Source: UBA1351 sp963677625 (lineage in GTDB: Bacteria > Bacillota > Clostridia > Lachnospirales > Vallitaleaceae). Taken from it: 64,000 nt of DNA. The notes beneath the pieces were generated by a model. The model was not told where the DNA came from. It worked only from the letters and a program-made list of their open reading frames with translations, and ran no database searches. Positions 1 to 7,243 of this stretch are shown here, in pieces (position 1 is the first letter of the stretch; the number at the start of each line of letters is the position of its first letter). Location: contig CAXXSW010000004.1 in assembly GCA_963677625.2 (NCBI GenBank), positions 434,001 to 498,000 of the forward strand. The letters run 5' to 3'. The translations under genes were made by a program, and so were the position numbers.

Positions 1-1977
1 CTTGATTTCATCATCGGCAATCAAATAGAACAGACCACCTTGCTCAAGAGCCGCTTTGGTTAGGACGTCTCTACCGGAGAACTCGTTAATAAAACGTCTA
101 CCTTCTGTATTAACAATAACGAAATTCTCAGGCGGAACTTGAAGCCCACTAAATAATTCCCCTGTTTCAGGATCAGATACTGGCATCATTTGCGTAAAAC
201 CCATTCCCGTTAATTTGGCACCGACTGATTGACCGAGTAAAATACCATCTCCAGTCATAGCATAGGAATTAGTTGTTTTTATATTATCATCAATATGACT
301 CCAGTATGTATTGTAGGCTTTAAGCATCTGAGTATTTGCGCCAAAACCACCACTAGCAATGACAACTGCATCTGCATGAATAGTTATTTTTTGGCCATTT
401 ACTCCACTTGCTATAATACCTTTGATTTCGCCATCCTCAAGGATAAATTCTTTAGCAGCACTATCAGTTATGATTTGGCCATTCATCTCATCAATATATT
501 TTGATAAGGCTAAAATAAAGGCTGTTCCATATGTCTTGACTGGTTTATGACCACGGCGCCACAAGGCACCAACAGGAGCAAAAACAACACTTTTATCATA
601 TTCAACACCTATTTCTTCCAGCCAATGAACACTTTCCAAAGCATGATCGGTCAGAATTTTTACTAGATCATATTGACCATAGATACTATCACCATGAAGA
701 TCTATACGCTTACCTCCAAAGTAAGTTTGCATTCTATGAAGCAAGGTAGAATCAAACAAATGCCCCTTATCACTACCAAATTCTGCTTTGTAGGCTTCAA
801 ATTCTGTTTTTAATGTCCTAAAATCTGATATATATTCTTGGTGAATTTCACTTTCATCTATTGCAAGTAAGCTTTCTATTGTAGTTCTTTCACCCGGGTT
901 TTCACTAAATTCTTTTTGCCATTCTGGATCAGCTGCATTAATTGGTCCACCGGAACGAATTGTATTACCACCCACTGCAGGATATTTTTCTACAACAATA
1001 GCCTTTTTCCCCTCTTGTAAAACAGTTGCAGCTGCACTCAGCCCAGCACCACCACCACCAATAATGACTACATCACAAGTATATTCTTCATCTTCTCTAT
1101 TTAGGCTACTGGCTGGTTTAGGTCGTCTTTTAAGGATATCAGGATTTACACCAGCTAGTTTAACCGCTTTTGCAACACCATCAATGACGGCATTACTGGT
1201 TTCAGACGCACCTGATAAAGCATCCACATTAAGGGTTTGTCCTTCAAGAATCTTATCTGGAATCCTAACGAATACAACATCCGCTAAACCTTCTGTCTCT
1301 CCTTCTCTATTGATATCAATAGATTCTATCTTCTTTTCACTAAATTCAACTTTCATGGGTAAGGCACCACCATGCCCTAGAGTACTTACTTCATAGATAC
1401 CAGGGATAAATGAAAATTCTTCCTCTTCATTTAATTGGTTAGATATCTCTGCAAAACGAATAAATCTTAAAAAACAGATTTCTAAAAAGTCGATAGTTCT
1501 CTCACTTCTTAGGTCTCCATTTTCATCAAAAGCCTTATGGGCATTTCCTAATAAAAACTCATAACCCGGCATAACACTAGCATCTACTCCAGGTGCATCA
1601 AGAATTTGACGCAAGTGCAATTGAGCCCTTGAAGACCCTTGTTCATCGATAGAAGCACCTAAGATCATAACGGGCTTACCGACAAATGGGTGAAGGTCAA
1701 AACTCAACCATTCAATTAGACTTTTTAAACTAGACGGAATGGAGTGGTTGTATTCCGGTGTTGCAATAATAACCCCATCACTTTCCATAATCTTATCATT
1801 GAATAGTCGAATAATATCACTATTAGATTGATTATCTGACTGATTGAACATTGGCACGTCTTTTATTTCCATTAGCTCAATATCAGATTGACTTTCAAAT
1901 TGCTTTTGCATAAATTGAAGCAATTTTCGATTATATGATTTCTTGGAACTAGTCCCAACAATTGCTATAAATTTCAT
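1..1977 (-). CDS. Three-domain flavoprotein reductase (NADPH-FMN reductase / FMN_bind / FAD_binding_2), C-terminus beyond the window
   Basis: The frame is open from the ATG at 1977 to the left edge (659 residues visible). Residues 1-180 form a flavodoxin-like NADPH-dependent FMN reductase domain (ATPEYNHS motif). Residues about 195-275 form an FMN_bind domain with SGASET near residue 255, the motif whose last Thr accepts FMN covalently from ApbE. From about residue 300 an FAD_binding_2 domain follows, with the GGGGAG dinucleotide motif. The fold is that of flavocytochrome c fumarate reductase and urocanate reductase, and the Arg of FSGRDV near residue 634 matches the family's catalytic acid. 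The usual Gln-x-His-Pro-Thr loop reads QMMPV, so the substrate may not be fumarate. There is no signal peptide or heme motif, so a cytosolic NAD(P)H-driven enoate reductase is likely. An AGGAGG site overlaps the end of the upstream gene, suggesting translational coupling. The substrate is unknown. Confidence 0.85.
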   Translation of the reverse strand, partial: MKFIAIVGTSSKKSYNRKLLQFMQKQFESQSDIELMEIKDVPMFNQSDNQSNSDIIRLFNDKIMESDGVIIATPEYNHSIPSSLKSLIEWLSFDLHPFVGKPVMILGASIDEQGSSRAQLHLRQILDAPGVDASVMPGYEFLLGNAHKAFDENGDLRSERTIDFLEICFLRFIRFAEISNQLNEEEEFSFIPGIYEVSTLGHGGALPMKVEFSEKKIESIDINREGETEGLADVVFVRIPDKILEGQTLNVDALSGASETSNAVIDGVAKAVKLAGVNPDILKRRPKPASSLNREDEEYTCDVVIIGGGGAGLSAAATVLQEGKKAIVVEKYPAVGGNTIRSGGPINAADPEWQKEFSENPGERTTIESLLAIDESEIHQEYISDFRTLKTEFEAYKAEFGSDKGHLFDSTLLHRMQTYFGGKRIDLHGDSIYGQYDLVKILTDHALESVHWLEEIGVEYDKSVVFAPVGALWRRGHKPVKTYGTAFILALSKYIDEMNGQIITDSAAKEFILEDGEIKGIIASGVNGQKITIHADAVVIASGGFGANTQMLKAYNTYWSHIDDNIKTTNSYAMTGDGILLGQSVGAKLTGMGFTQMMPVSDPETGELFSGLQVPPENFVIVNTEGRRFINEFSGRDVLTKAALEQGGLFYLIADDEIK

Positions 1978-1981
1978 AACA

Positions 1982-2590
1982 TTAAGCCTCCTGGATTTCC
2001 CATATGTATTTCTTGTCTTTTTTTATTATCGCTTTTTCTGCTAATAACTTTCTAACAATTTCTGTGAATAATAAGAACTCTCTAAAGATCTCATTAAGCT
2101 CTTTTAGCTTGTTATCATATATCAGATTACCTCCGCCATCAAAGGCTTCCTGGGATCTACCTAATAGGAACTCACTACTTGGCATAATTCTAGCAGCTAG
2201 CTCAGGTGAATCGAGTATTTGTCTCAAATGAGCCTGGGCACGTGAAGAACCTAGAGTTCCATGTGATGCACCGACAATTAAAACAGGTTTGTCAATGAGT
2301 GCTTGGCTGGTGTAACTGATCCACTCTAATGCACTTTTTAAGACAGCAGGTATAGCATGGTCATATTCAGGTGTGGCAATGATTACCCCATCTGCCCGAC
2401 GGATTTTCGCTGATAAGGCGGACACTGATTCTGGTATTTCATCATCATCTACTTCATAAAAAGCAGGTAAGTCTTTAATTTCATACAATTCAATTTCAGC
2501 TTCTTCCTTGAAATGTCTTTTCATAAATTGAAGCAGCATACGGTTTGTTGACACATCTGAATTGGTGCCTACAATTGCTAAATAGTTCAT
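1982..2590 (-). CDS. NADPH-dependent FMN reductase, paralogue of the adjacent protein's N-terminal domain
   Basis: This flavodoxin-like oxidoreductase has about 202 residues and would bind FMN and reduce it with NAD(P)H. It is clearly related to residues 1-180 of the downstream large flavoprotein: both begin with the pattern M-x-x-[IL]-A-I-V-G-T and share ATPEYxHxIP, GASxxxxGSSRAQ and HLRQIL. The two probably arose by duplication or domain fusion. I chose the ATG at 2590 rather than the in-frame GTG three codons earlier, because AAAGG lies at proper distance and the paralogue starts at the same place. The stop is four bases before the next gene, so the pair is an operon. It may supply reduced flavin or electrons to the partner or act separately; the sequence does not decide. 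Confidence 0.85.
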   Translation of the reverse strand: MNYLAIVGTNSDVSTNRMLLQFMKRHFKEEAEIELYEIKDLPAFYEVDDDEIPESVSALSAKIRRADGVIIATPEYDHAIPAVLKSALEWISYTSQALIDKPVLIVGASHGTLGSSRAQAHLRQILDSPELAARIMPSSEFLLGRSQEAFDGGGNLIYDNKLKELNEIFREFLLFTEIVRKLLAEKAIIKKDKKYIWEIQEA

Positions 2591-2678
2591 ATCAATCACC
2601 TTTCTATAGTAAATCTATTTTTCATATTATTTGATATAAGTTTAACATACTTTCCACTTCCCTTCTAATTACTACTTA

Positions 2679-2707
2679 TTGATGTTTCATAACAAATTTG
2701 TTATAAT
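2679..2707 (+). promoter_or_regulatory. Promoter of the lysR-apbE-SDR operon
   Basis: TTGATG and TATAAT are separated by exactly 17 bases, 43 nt before the LysR start codon. The spacer and -10 region overlap a perfect palindrome, which suggests repression from this site. Confidence 0.75.
2689..2704. promoter_or_regulatory. Perfect 16-bp palindromic operator candidate
   Basis: The sequence ATAACAAATTTGTTAT equals its own reverse complement. It lies inside the promoter spacer and touches the -10 hexamer, in the divergent gap between the flavin reductase and lysR. LysR-type regulators bind dyads of this size and often repress their own gene from such a position, so this is the likely site for the regulator encoded next to it. 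Confidence 0.6.
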
Positions 2708-2749
2708 CCCTACATCAGTTACTTGACATTAAGCAAAAAGGAATGATAT

Positions 2750-3703
2750 ATGTCTAAATACCAAAATGAAAACATCTTGTATTATATTGATGCCCTATTA
2801 AAATACAGCAATTACAGCAAAGCCGCCCAGTCTTTGTATATTTCTCAACCCTATTTAACTCAAGTAATAATTCGTATTGAAAAACAATTGAACTGTGAGC
2901 TCATCAATCGTAATGAACTACCCTATCGTTTGACTGAGCAAGGTAAAGTCTATTATCAGTACTTGACCGCTATAGAAAACAGCTATTCAAAATTATTAAG
3001 AGAAATTGACACCATCAATGATATTGATAAGCAAACTATCAAAATTGGAGTTTTACCTAGCCTAGGTACTTATCTATTACCCTTGTTTATACCGAAATTC
3101 GTAAAGCTATACCCCAGTTGCCAAATAGAGCTTATAGAAGACTTACCTGAAATCAACGAAAAAAGATTATTAAATGGAGACCTAGATTTTTGGCTAAGTC
3201 AAAATTCAAGTAATATAGGACCAAACCTGGAAGCTAAAACTTGGGGAAGGCATCGTTACTATTCCATTATCCCAATGACCAGCAGCTTATATCAAAAGGA
3301 TTTGTCCTTTATTCCAGAAGCTACCATACCGGTTCAAGACTTGCTTAAGCAAAATTTAGTCCTGACCGCTAAGGGATCAGCTATTCGAATGCAGGTAGAC
3401 CATCTATTGAGTATATATAAGATAAAACCTAAAATAGTTATAGAAAGTAGTGAAATCTATACCGTTCAACAACTTGCTATGGCCAATATGGGAATAACCT
3501 TTGTGCCAGAAAGCTTGAATACAATACCTAATCCAAGTCAATATAATATTTATTCCTTACCTATAGATGAAATGAACTTAGATTATTTTATTGCCTATGA
3601 CCGACAAAGAAAACTAAGCAAAATAGATCACGACTTGATAAATACTTTTCTGCTGCATCATGAAAATGATCAAACTATAGGAGATACCAGTGAATATATG
3701 TAA
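2750..3703 (+). CDS. LysR-family transcriptional regulator
   Basis: The 317-residue protein has the usual LTTR length. An N-terminal winged helix-turn-helix covers residues about 1-65 (NYSKAAQSLYISQPYLTQ, then RLTEQG). An effector-binding domain of the periplasmic-binding-protein type follows (KIGVLPSLGTYLLPLF near residue 97). It is divergent from the flavoprotein genes and shares the 160-bp gap with them, the classic arrangement for a LysR regulator of its neighbours. The effector is unknown; the substrate of the flavoprotein is a natural guess. The last 14 bases overlap apbE, so the two are translationally coupled. Confidence 0.9.
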   Translation: MSKYQNENILYYIDALLKYSNYSKAAQSLYISQPYLTQVIIRIEKQLNCELINRNELPYRLTEQGKVYYQYLTAIENSYSKLLREIDTINDIDKQTIKIGVLPSLGTYLLPLFIPKFVKLYPSCQIELIEDLPEINEKRLLNGDLDFWLSQNSSNIGPNLEAKTWGRHRYYSIIPMTSSLYQKDLSFIPEATIPVQDLLKQNLVLTAKGSAIRMQVDHLLSIYKIKPKIVIESSEIYTVQQLAMANMGITFVPESLNTIPNPSQYNIYSLPIDEMNLDYFIAYDRQRKLSKIDHDLINTFLLHHENDQTIGDTSEYM

Positions 3704-4622
3704 AGAAGTCATCCATTTAATGGGAACGAAAATTTCCTTGTATGTAAAGGCAGATAAAGCAGAAATTTTGGTAAGAGAAGCTTGTAACCGCTTAAGTTAC
3801 TATAACCAAATTTTTAGCGCTAATAGTCCTGATTCACAACTGGCAAGGCTTAAGAAGTCAGCTGCTAAATCACCACAAAAAGTAGACTCAGACCTTTATG
3901 ACCTTATTAAAATAGGTATAAACCATAGCCTTGAAGCAGACAGCTTTTTAAATATTGCTATAGGTCCTTTGATTAAACTGTGGCGAATCGGCTTTGCTGA
4001 CGCTAGACTCCCTGATTCTAAGGAAATACAGAGCACACTAGCTTTATTAGATCCAAAAAACATTCACTTAAACGATAAAGATAGAACCATATTTTTTTCA
4101 AGAGAGGGTACTGAGATTGACCTTGGCGCCATTGCTAAGGGTTACTTTTCCGATCAAATCATGGCCTATTTTATAGCAAATGGTGCGATTTCTGCTATGA
4201 TTGATATTGGAGGTAATGTTTTAGTTCATGGACCCTCACCAAAAAATATGCCCTACTGGCAAATAGGAATACAAAATCCCTTTCTAGAAAGAGGCCACTT
4301 AGTTGCAAGCATTCAGGTTCATAATCAATCGGTCGTAACTTCAGGGATTTATGAGCGAACTTATGAAAGGGATGGAAAGAATTATCACCACATTTTTGAC
4401 ACTAACACCGGCTATCCTCTTAAGAATAATCTTGCCTCTCTTACTATTGTAGCTGATCGTTCTATTGATTGCGACCTTTATACAACCAAGCTTTTTGGGC
4501 TAGATGCAAAAACGATCCTTTCTAAAGTGAATGCCATGGAAAATATGGGAGCAATTGTCATTACCCTTGACGGGCAAATGGCTTATAGTGAAAATCTCAA
4601 AGATAGGATTACTTTAGCATAA
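3690..4622 (+). CDS. apbE: FAD:protein FMN transferase (ApbE family)
   Basis: ApbE transfers FMN from FAD to a Thr or Ser in FMN_bind domains with Mg2+. Family motifs are present in order: an N-terminal MGT segment, DLGAIAKGYFSD around residue 147, IDIGGN around 172, and HHIFDTNTGYPL with TTKLFGL towards the C-terminus. The length of 310 residues is normal for the mature enzyme. There is no signal peptide or lipobox, so this is a cytosolic form, matching the cytosolic FMN_bind protein at the left end, its likely substrate. The start is a GTG with TAGGAG upstream, lying inside the end of lysR. Confidence 0.92.
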   Translation: MNICKEVIHLMGTKISLYVKADKAEILVREACNRLSYYNQIFSANSPDSQLARLKKSAAKSPQKVDSDLYDLIKIGINHSLEADSFLNIAIGPLIKLWRIGFADARLPDSKEIQSTLALLDPKNIHLNDKDRTIFFSREGTEIDLGAIAKGYFSDQIMAYFIANGAISAMIDIGGNVLVHGPSPKNMPYWQIGIQNPFLERGHLVASIQVHNQSVVTSGIYERTYERDGKNYHHIFDTNTGYPLKNNLASLTIVADRSIDCDLYTTKLFGLDAKTILSKVNAMENMGAIVITLDGQMAYSENLKDRITLA

Positions 4623-4655
4623 AAGGAATCCTATAAGATAGAAAGGAATAACCCA

Positions 4656-5390
4656 GTGAAATCAAAATATATAACCATCGTAACCGGTGCTTCCAAGGGC
4701 ATTGGAAAAGCAATTGCACTAGAACTTGCTTCACCTAACACCCTCCTTGTCTGTATTTCCAAACAAGACCAGTTAGGACTTATGGACACAATTACCACTA
4801 TCAAGGGTATGGGATTTGAAGCTTATCCTATTCTGTGTGACCTTAGTGACTACCAGGCAGTATCAGCAGCCTTTCAAGAAATTCAAGAGCTGGGCTTACC
4901 TCTTCAACGAGTCATCAATAATGCAGGTGTTAGTCAAATCAAGCTCTTTACAGATACAAAGCCTGAAGATTGGCAATATATCATATCAAACAACTTAACT
5001 TCGGTCTACAATGTCTGCCACCATGTCGTTCCTGAGATGATTAAAAATCAAGAAGGTCAAATTCTCAACATCAGCAGCATTTGGGGTAATGATGGTGCAT
5101 CTATGGAGGTCGCCTACTCAGCTTCAAAAGGTGGACTCAATGCCTTCACAAAGGCTCTTGCAAAAGAACTTGGCCCAAGCCATATTTCCGTAAACGCTTT
5201 AGCCTGTGGTCTTATTGATACATCCATGAACAATTTCTTAAGTGATGAAGAAATCACCAATCTTAAAGATGCCATCTCTTTTGGAAGATCTGGTACGGTC
5301 CAGGAGGTAGCCATCTTTGTAAGAAGTATACTAGATACAGCCACCTATCTTAATGGTCAGATAATCACCTATGACGGTGGTATGTATTAA
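4656..5390 (+). CDS. Short-chain dehydrogenase/reductase, YmfI-like
   Basis: The protein is a classical SDR of 244 residues. It has the TGASKGIG cofactor motif at the N-terminus, NNAG, a catalytic Ser in NISSIWG, and YSASK with the catalytic Tyr and Lys. NISSIWG followed by GAS-x-EVAYSASKGGLNAFTKAL resembles the Clostridia and Bacillus YmfI group, whose B. subtilis member reduces the 5-aminopentanone modification on elongation factor P. A FabG-type 3-oxoacyl reductase or an enzyme acting with the flavin locus remains possible. It starts with GTG after GAAAGGAAT, 33 bases after apbE, and is probably co-transcribed. Confidence 0.8.
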   Translation: MKSKYITIVTGASKGIGKAIALELASPNTLLVCISKQDQLGLMDTITTIKGMGFEAYPILCDLSDYQAVSAAFQEIQELGLPLQRVINNAGVSQIKLFTDTKPEDWQYIISNNLTSVYNVCHHVVPEMIKNQEGQILNISSIWGNDGASMEVAYSASKGGLNAFTKALAKELGPSHISVNALACGLIDTSMNNFLSDEEITNLKDAISFGRSGTVQEVAIFVRSILDTATYLNGQIITYDGGMY

Positions 5391-5447
5391 ATCTTCTCTA
5401 TTGTTCCAGACATATAGCCAGATTAAATCAAGGGATATCAAAACAAA

Positions 5448-5496
5448 GAGGCTTCGCCTCCTTCGCTTTGCGTTTCTTGCCCTAGAAAAGTTTCCT
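5448..5496 (+). repeat. Intergenic dispersed repeat, copy 1
   Basis: About 40 of 48 aligned positions match a segment at 53201-53248. Both copies begin with a small hairpin (GAGGC, three-base loop, GCCTC) followed by TTCGC, TTGCG and CTAG blocks. This copy lies between the convergent SDR and membrane-protein genes, just before their shared terminator. I do not recognise the family. Confidence 0.65.
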
Positions 5497-5503
5497 ATAT
5501 AAT

Positions 5504-5541
5504 AAAAAAGACGGTGGAGCTATATATCCACCGTCTTTTTT
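5504..5541. terminator. Bidirectional rho-independent terminator
   Basis: A 15-base stem (A-run plus GACGGTGGA) pairs with TCCACCGTC plus a T-run across an 8-base loop. The A-run on one side and T-run on the other let it serve both the plus-strand SDR operon and the minus-strand membrane-protein gene, whose stop codon adjoins it. Confidence 0.9.
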
Positions 5542-5542
5542 A

Positions 5543-7213
5543 TTATATTTTGTAAAGTAACGTAGATCCACTTATATAGATATATACACCTAAAGTGAAT
5601 TGCATAAATTCCGTAAAAATCATCAAAGCATATCCACTGACTTTCGTTGAAGGGTAGTCAATATTTCTTTTGACATACAAATAAGTTATAAAATAAGCAA
5701 TTCCAGATGATACTACCATAAAAGCATATAATCCTGGAATATTACCAATAATTGGTCTATCGATAAGGAATAAACCAGTTGTATGCACAAATAGATAATG
5801 GAGGAAGATAAATTTCAAAATCAGAATAATCAGAGAACCTATGCTAATAATTCCATATATGACCTTGTCTTTTAGTCGATCCTTCCATAGATTAAGAATC
5901 CGATATAGGACTACAATCAAGGCCGTAGAGCCCAGGATAACATAGAGTCCAAAAGAAGCAAAACTCATGAAGGCTCCTACAATAATAATGGCAATAGTTA
6001 CAATTAATACCCTTAAAGGGTCAACCTTTAAAAGTCTTGTCGTTTCATTAACTAATTCCTCATCAGTGGAAGCAAACTGAATGACTTTTTCACCACTTTT
6101 GATATCCGAGAAAACGATACATTCATCTTCACCTAAAGTATAGTATCCACTATACATGGATAGACCCATAGTCTTAGTCAAATAGTCACTTTCAAATGAA
6201 TCACTACTTATCCATGCCTTCATTAAATTGATCTGTCCCTCAAAATCCCCCATTAAAACCATGAGTATCTTACCATGCTTTATATCTAGTATTTTGAAAT
6301 TACTGTTATGGACATTCAATTCATGGTGATATTCCTCAAGCAATTCTCCTGTATGACCATCATAATTATGGATGGTAATATAATCCAAACCAAATCGCCG
6401 ATCAGTCCATTGGTATAAGACGGTGACAAGTTCATTTGATTGACTATCTTTAAACTTACCCTCCCAAGCAGTAGGAGAAGTAACCATAATGTCTTCAATA
6501 TTTCTCATGTAAGTGTCTTTAGTAAATTCTTTCAGCATCTTATCGCTGACTAATTGATACTTATCATCAAACCTTAGCAATCGATAATCGAACTTATAAT
6601 CATGTATAAAAGCACCAATTAAGTAAACTCCATTTTCACTATAGGTAGCGCTATATGTGCTTAAGGCCTCATCTGTCAAAAGATAACTCTCGCCATCATA
6701 GCCAAAGATACCTTGATCTGTTTCATAGACCAATCGACCCTCTTCCTGAATAAATCCACGACAGTTTTCCACCACCATATTCTCGCTAAAACTACCATCA
6801 CTCAGATTAATGTCCAAACGAAACAAGTCATAAATGGAATAGTAGATAGTCAATACATCTTCATTAACAAGAAAAGAGCTCATTTCCCTAGCTTCAGAAA
6901 GATTAATAGCAAGTAGCCTATCATCCAAGACCTGTCCAACTCGATCAAGAGTAATCAAACGGAGGTTATCACCATCAACTGCAATAATCAAGGCCTTATC
7001 TTCACTAAGTTTTTGCGTATGTATATGACCATGAATCTGGTTAATATAACCACTGGTTACACTAGCAATTACTTTTTCTCTACTAAATCCCTCAGAAGGT
7101 GACTTAACCAAATGACTTGTTACAGCATATACAAAAAGTAAAATCAAAGCCAACGCTACAAGACCTAACTGGAAACCGGTCCTATTCAACACTTGCTTTT
7201 TAATATCTCTCAT
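5543..7213 (-). CDS. Polytopic membrane protein with large extracytoplasmic domain, function unknown
   Basis: I do not recognise this 556-residue protein. One hydrophobic segment at residues about 14-36 is followed by a soluble, mostly beta-rich region to about residue 385, predicted outside the cell. Four or five membrane helices close the protein (about 388-550). The soluble part has repeated short strand-and-Asp-Gly patterns such as GQVLDDRL and GTYGYDGE-like segments, suggestive of a propeller or repeat fold, but I see no named domain. The gene follows the MetRS-like gene by 30 bases and is probably the last gene of that transcript, ending at the bidirectional terminator. The start is supported by a weak purine tract only. 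Confidence 0.75.
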   Translation of the reverse strand: MRDIKKQVLNRTGFQLGLVALALILLFVYAVTSHLVKSPSEGFSREKVIASVTSGYINQIHGHIHTQKLSEDKALIIAVDGDNLRLITLDRVGQVLDDRLLAINLSEAREMSSFLVNEDVLTIYYSIYDLFRLDINLSDGSFSENMVVENCRGFIQEEGRLVYETDQGIFGYDGESYLLTDEALSTYSATYSENGVYLIGAFIHDYKFDYRLLRFDDKYQLVSDKMLKEFTKDTYMRNIEDIMVTSPTAWEGKFKDSQSNELVTVLYQWTDRRFGLDYITIHNYDGHTGELLEEYHHELNVHNSNFKILDIKHGKILMVLMGDFEGQINLMKAWISSDSFESDYLTKTMGLSMYSGYYTLGEDECIVFSDIKSGEKVIQFASTDEELVNETTRLLKVDPLRVLIVTIAIIIVGAFMSFASFGLYVILGSTALIVVLYRILNLWKDRLKDKVIYGIISIGSLIILILKFIFLHYLFVHTTGLFLIDRPIIGNIPGLYAFMVVSSGIAYFITYLYVKRNIDYPSTKVSGYALMIFTEFMQFTLGVYIYISGSTLLYKI

Positions 7214-7243
7214 CCCCCACCCCTTCTATAATCTTCTATTATA

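Noticed and set aside
5448..5496. c-di-GMP (GEMM) riboswitch in the dispersed repeat, suggested by ACGCAAAGC on the minus strand
   Set aside because: The rest of the GEMM consensus and fold are missing, and the second copy lacks this sequence.
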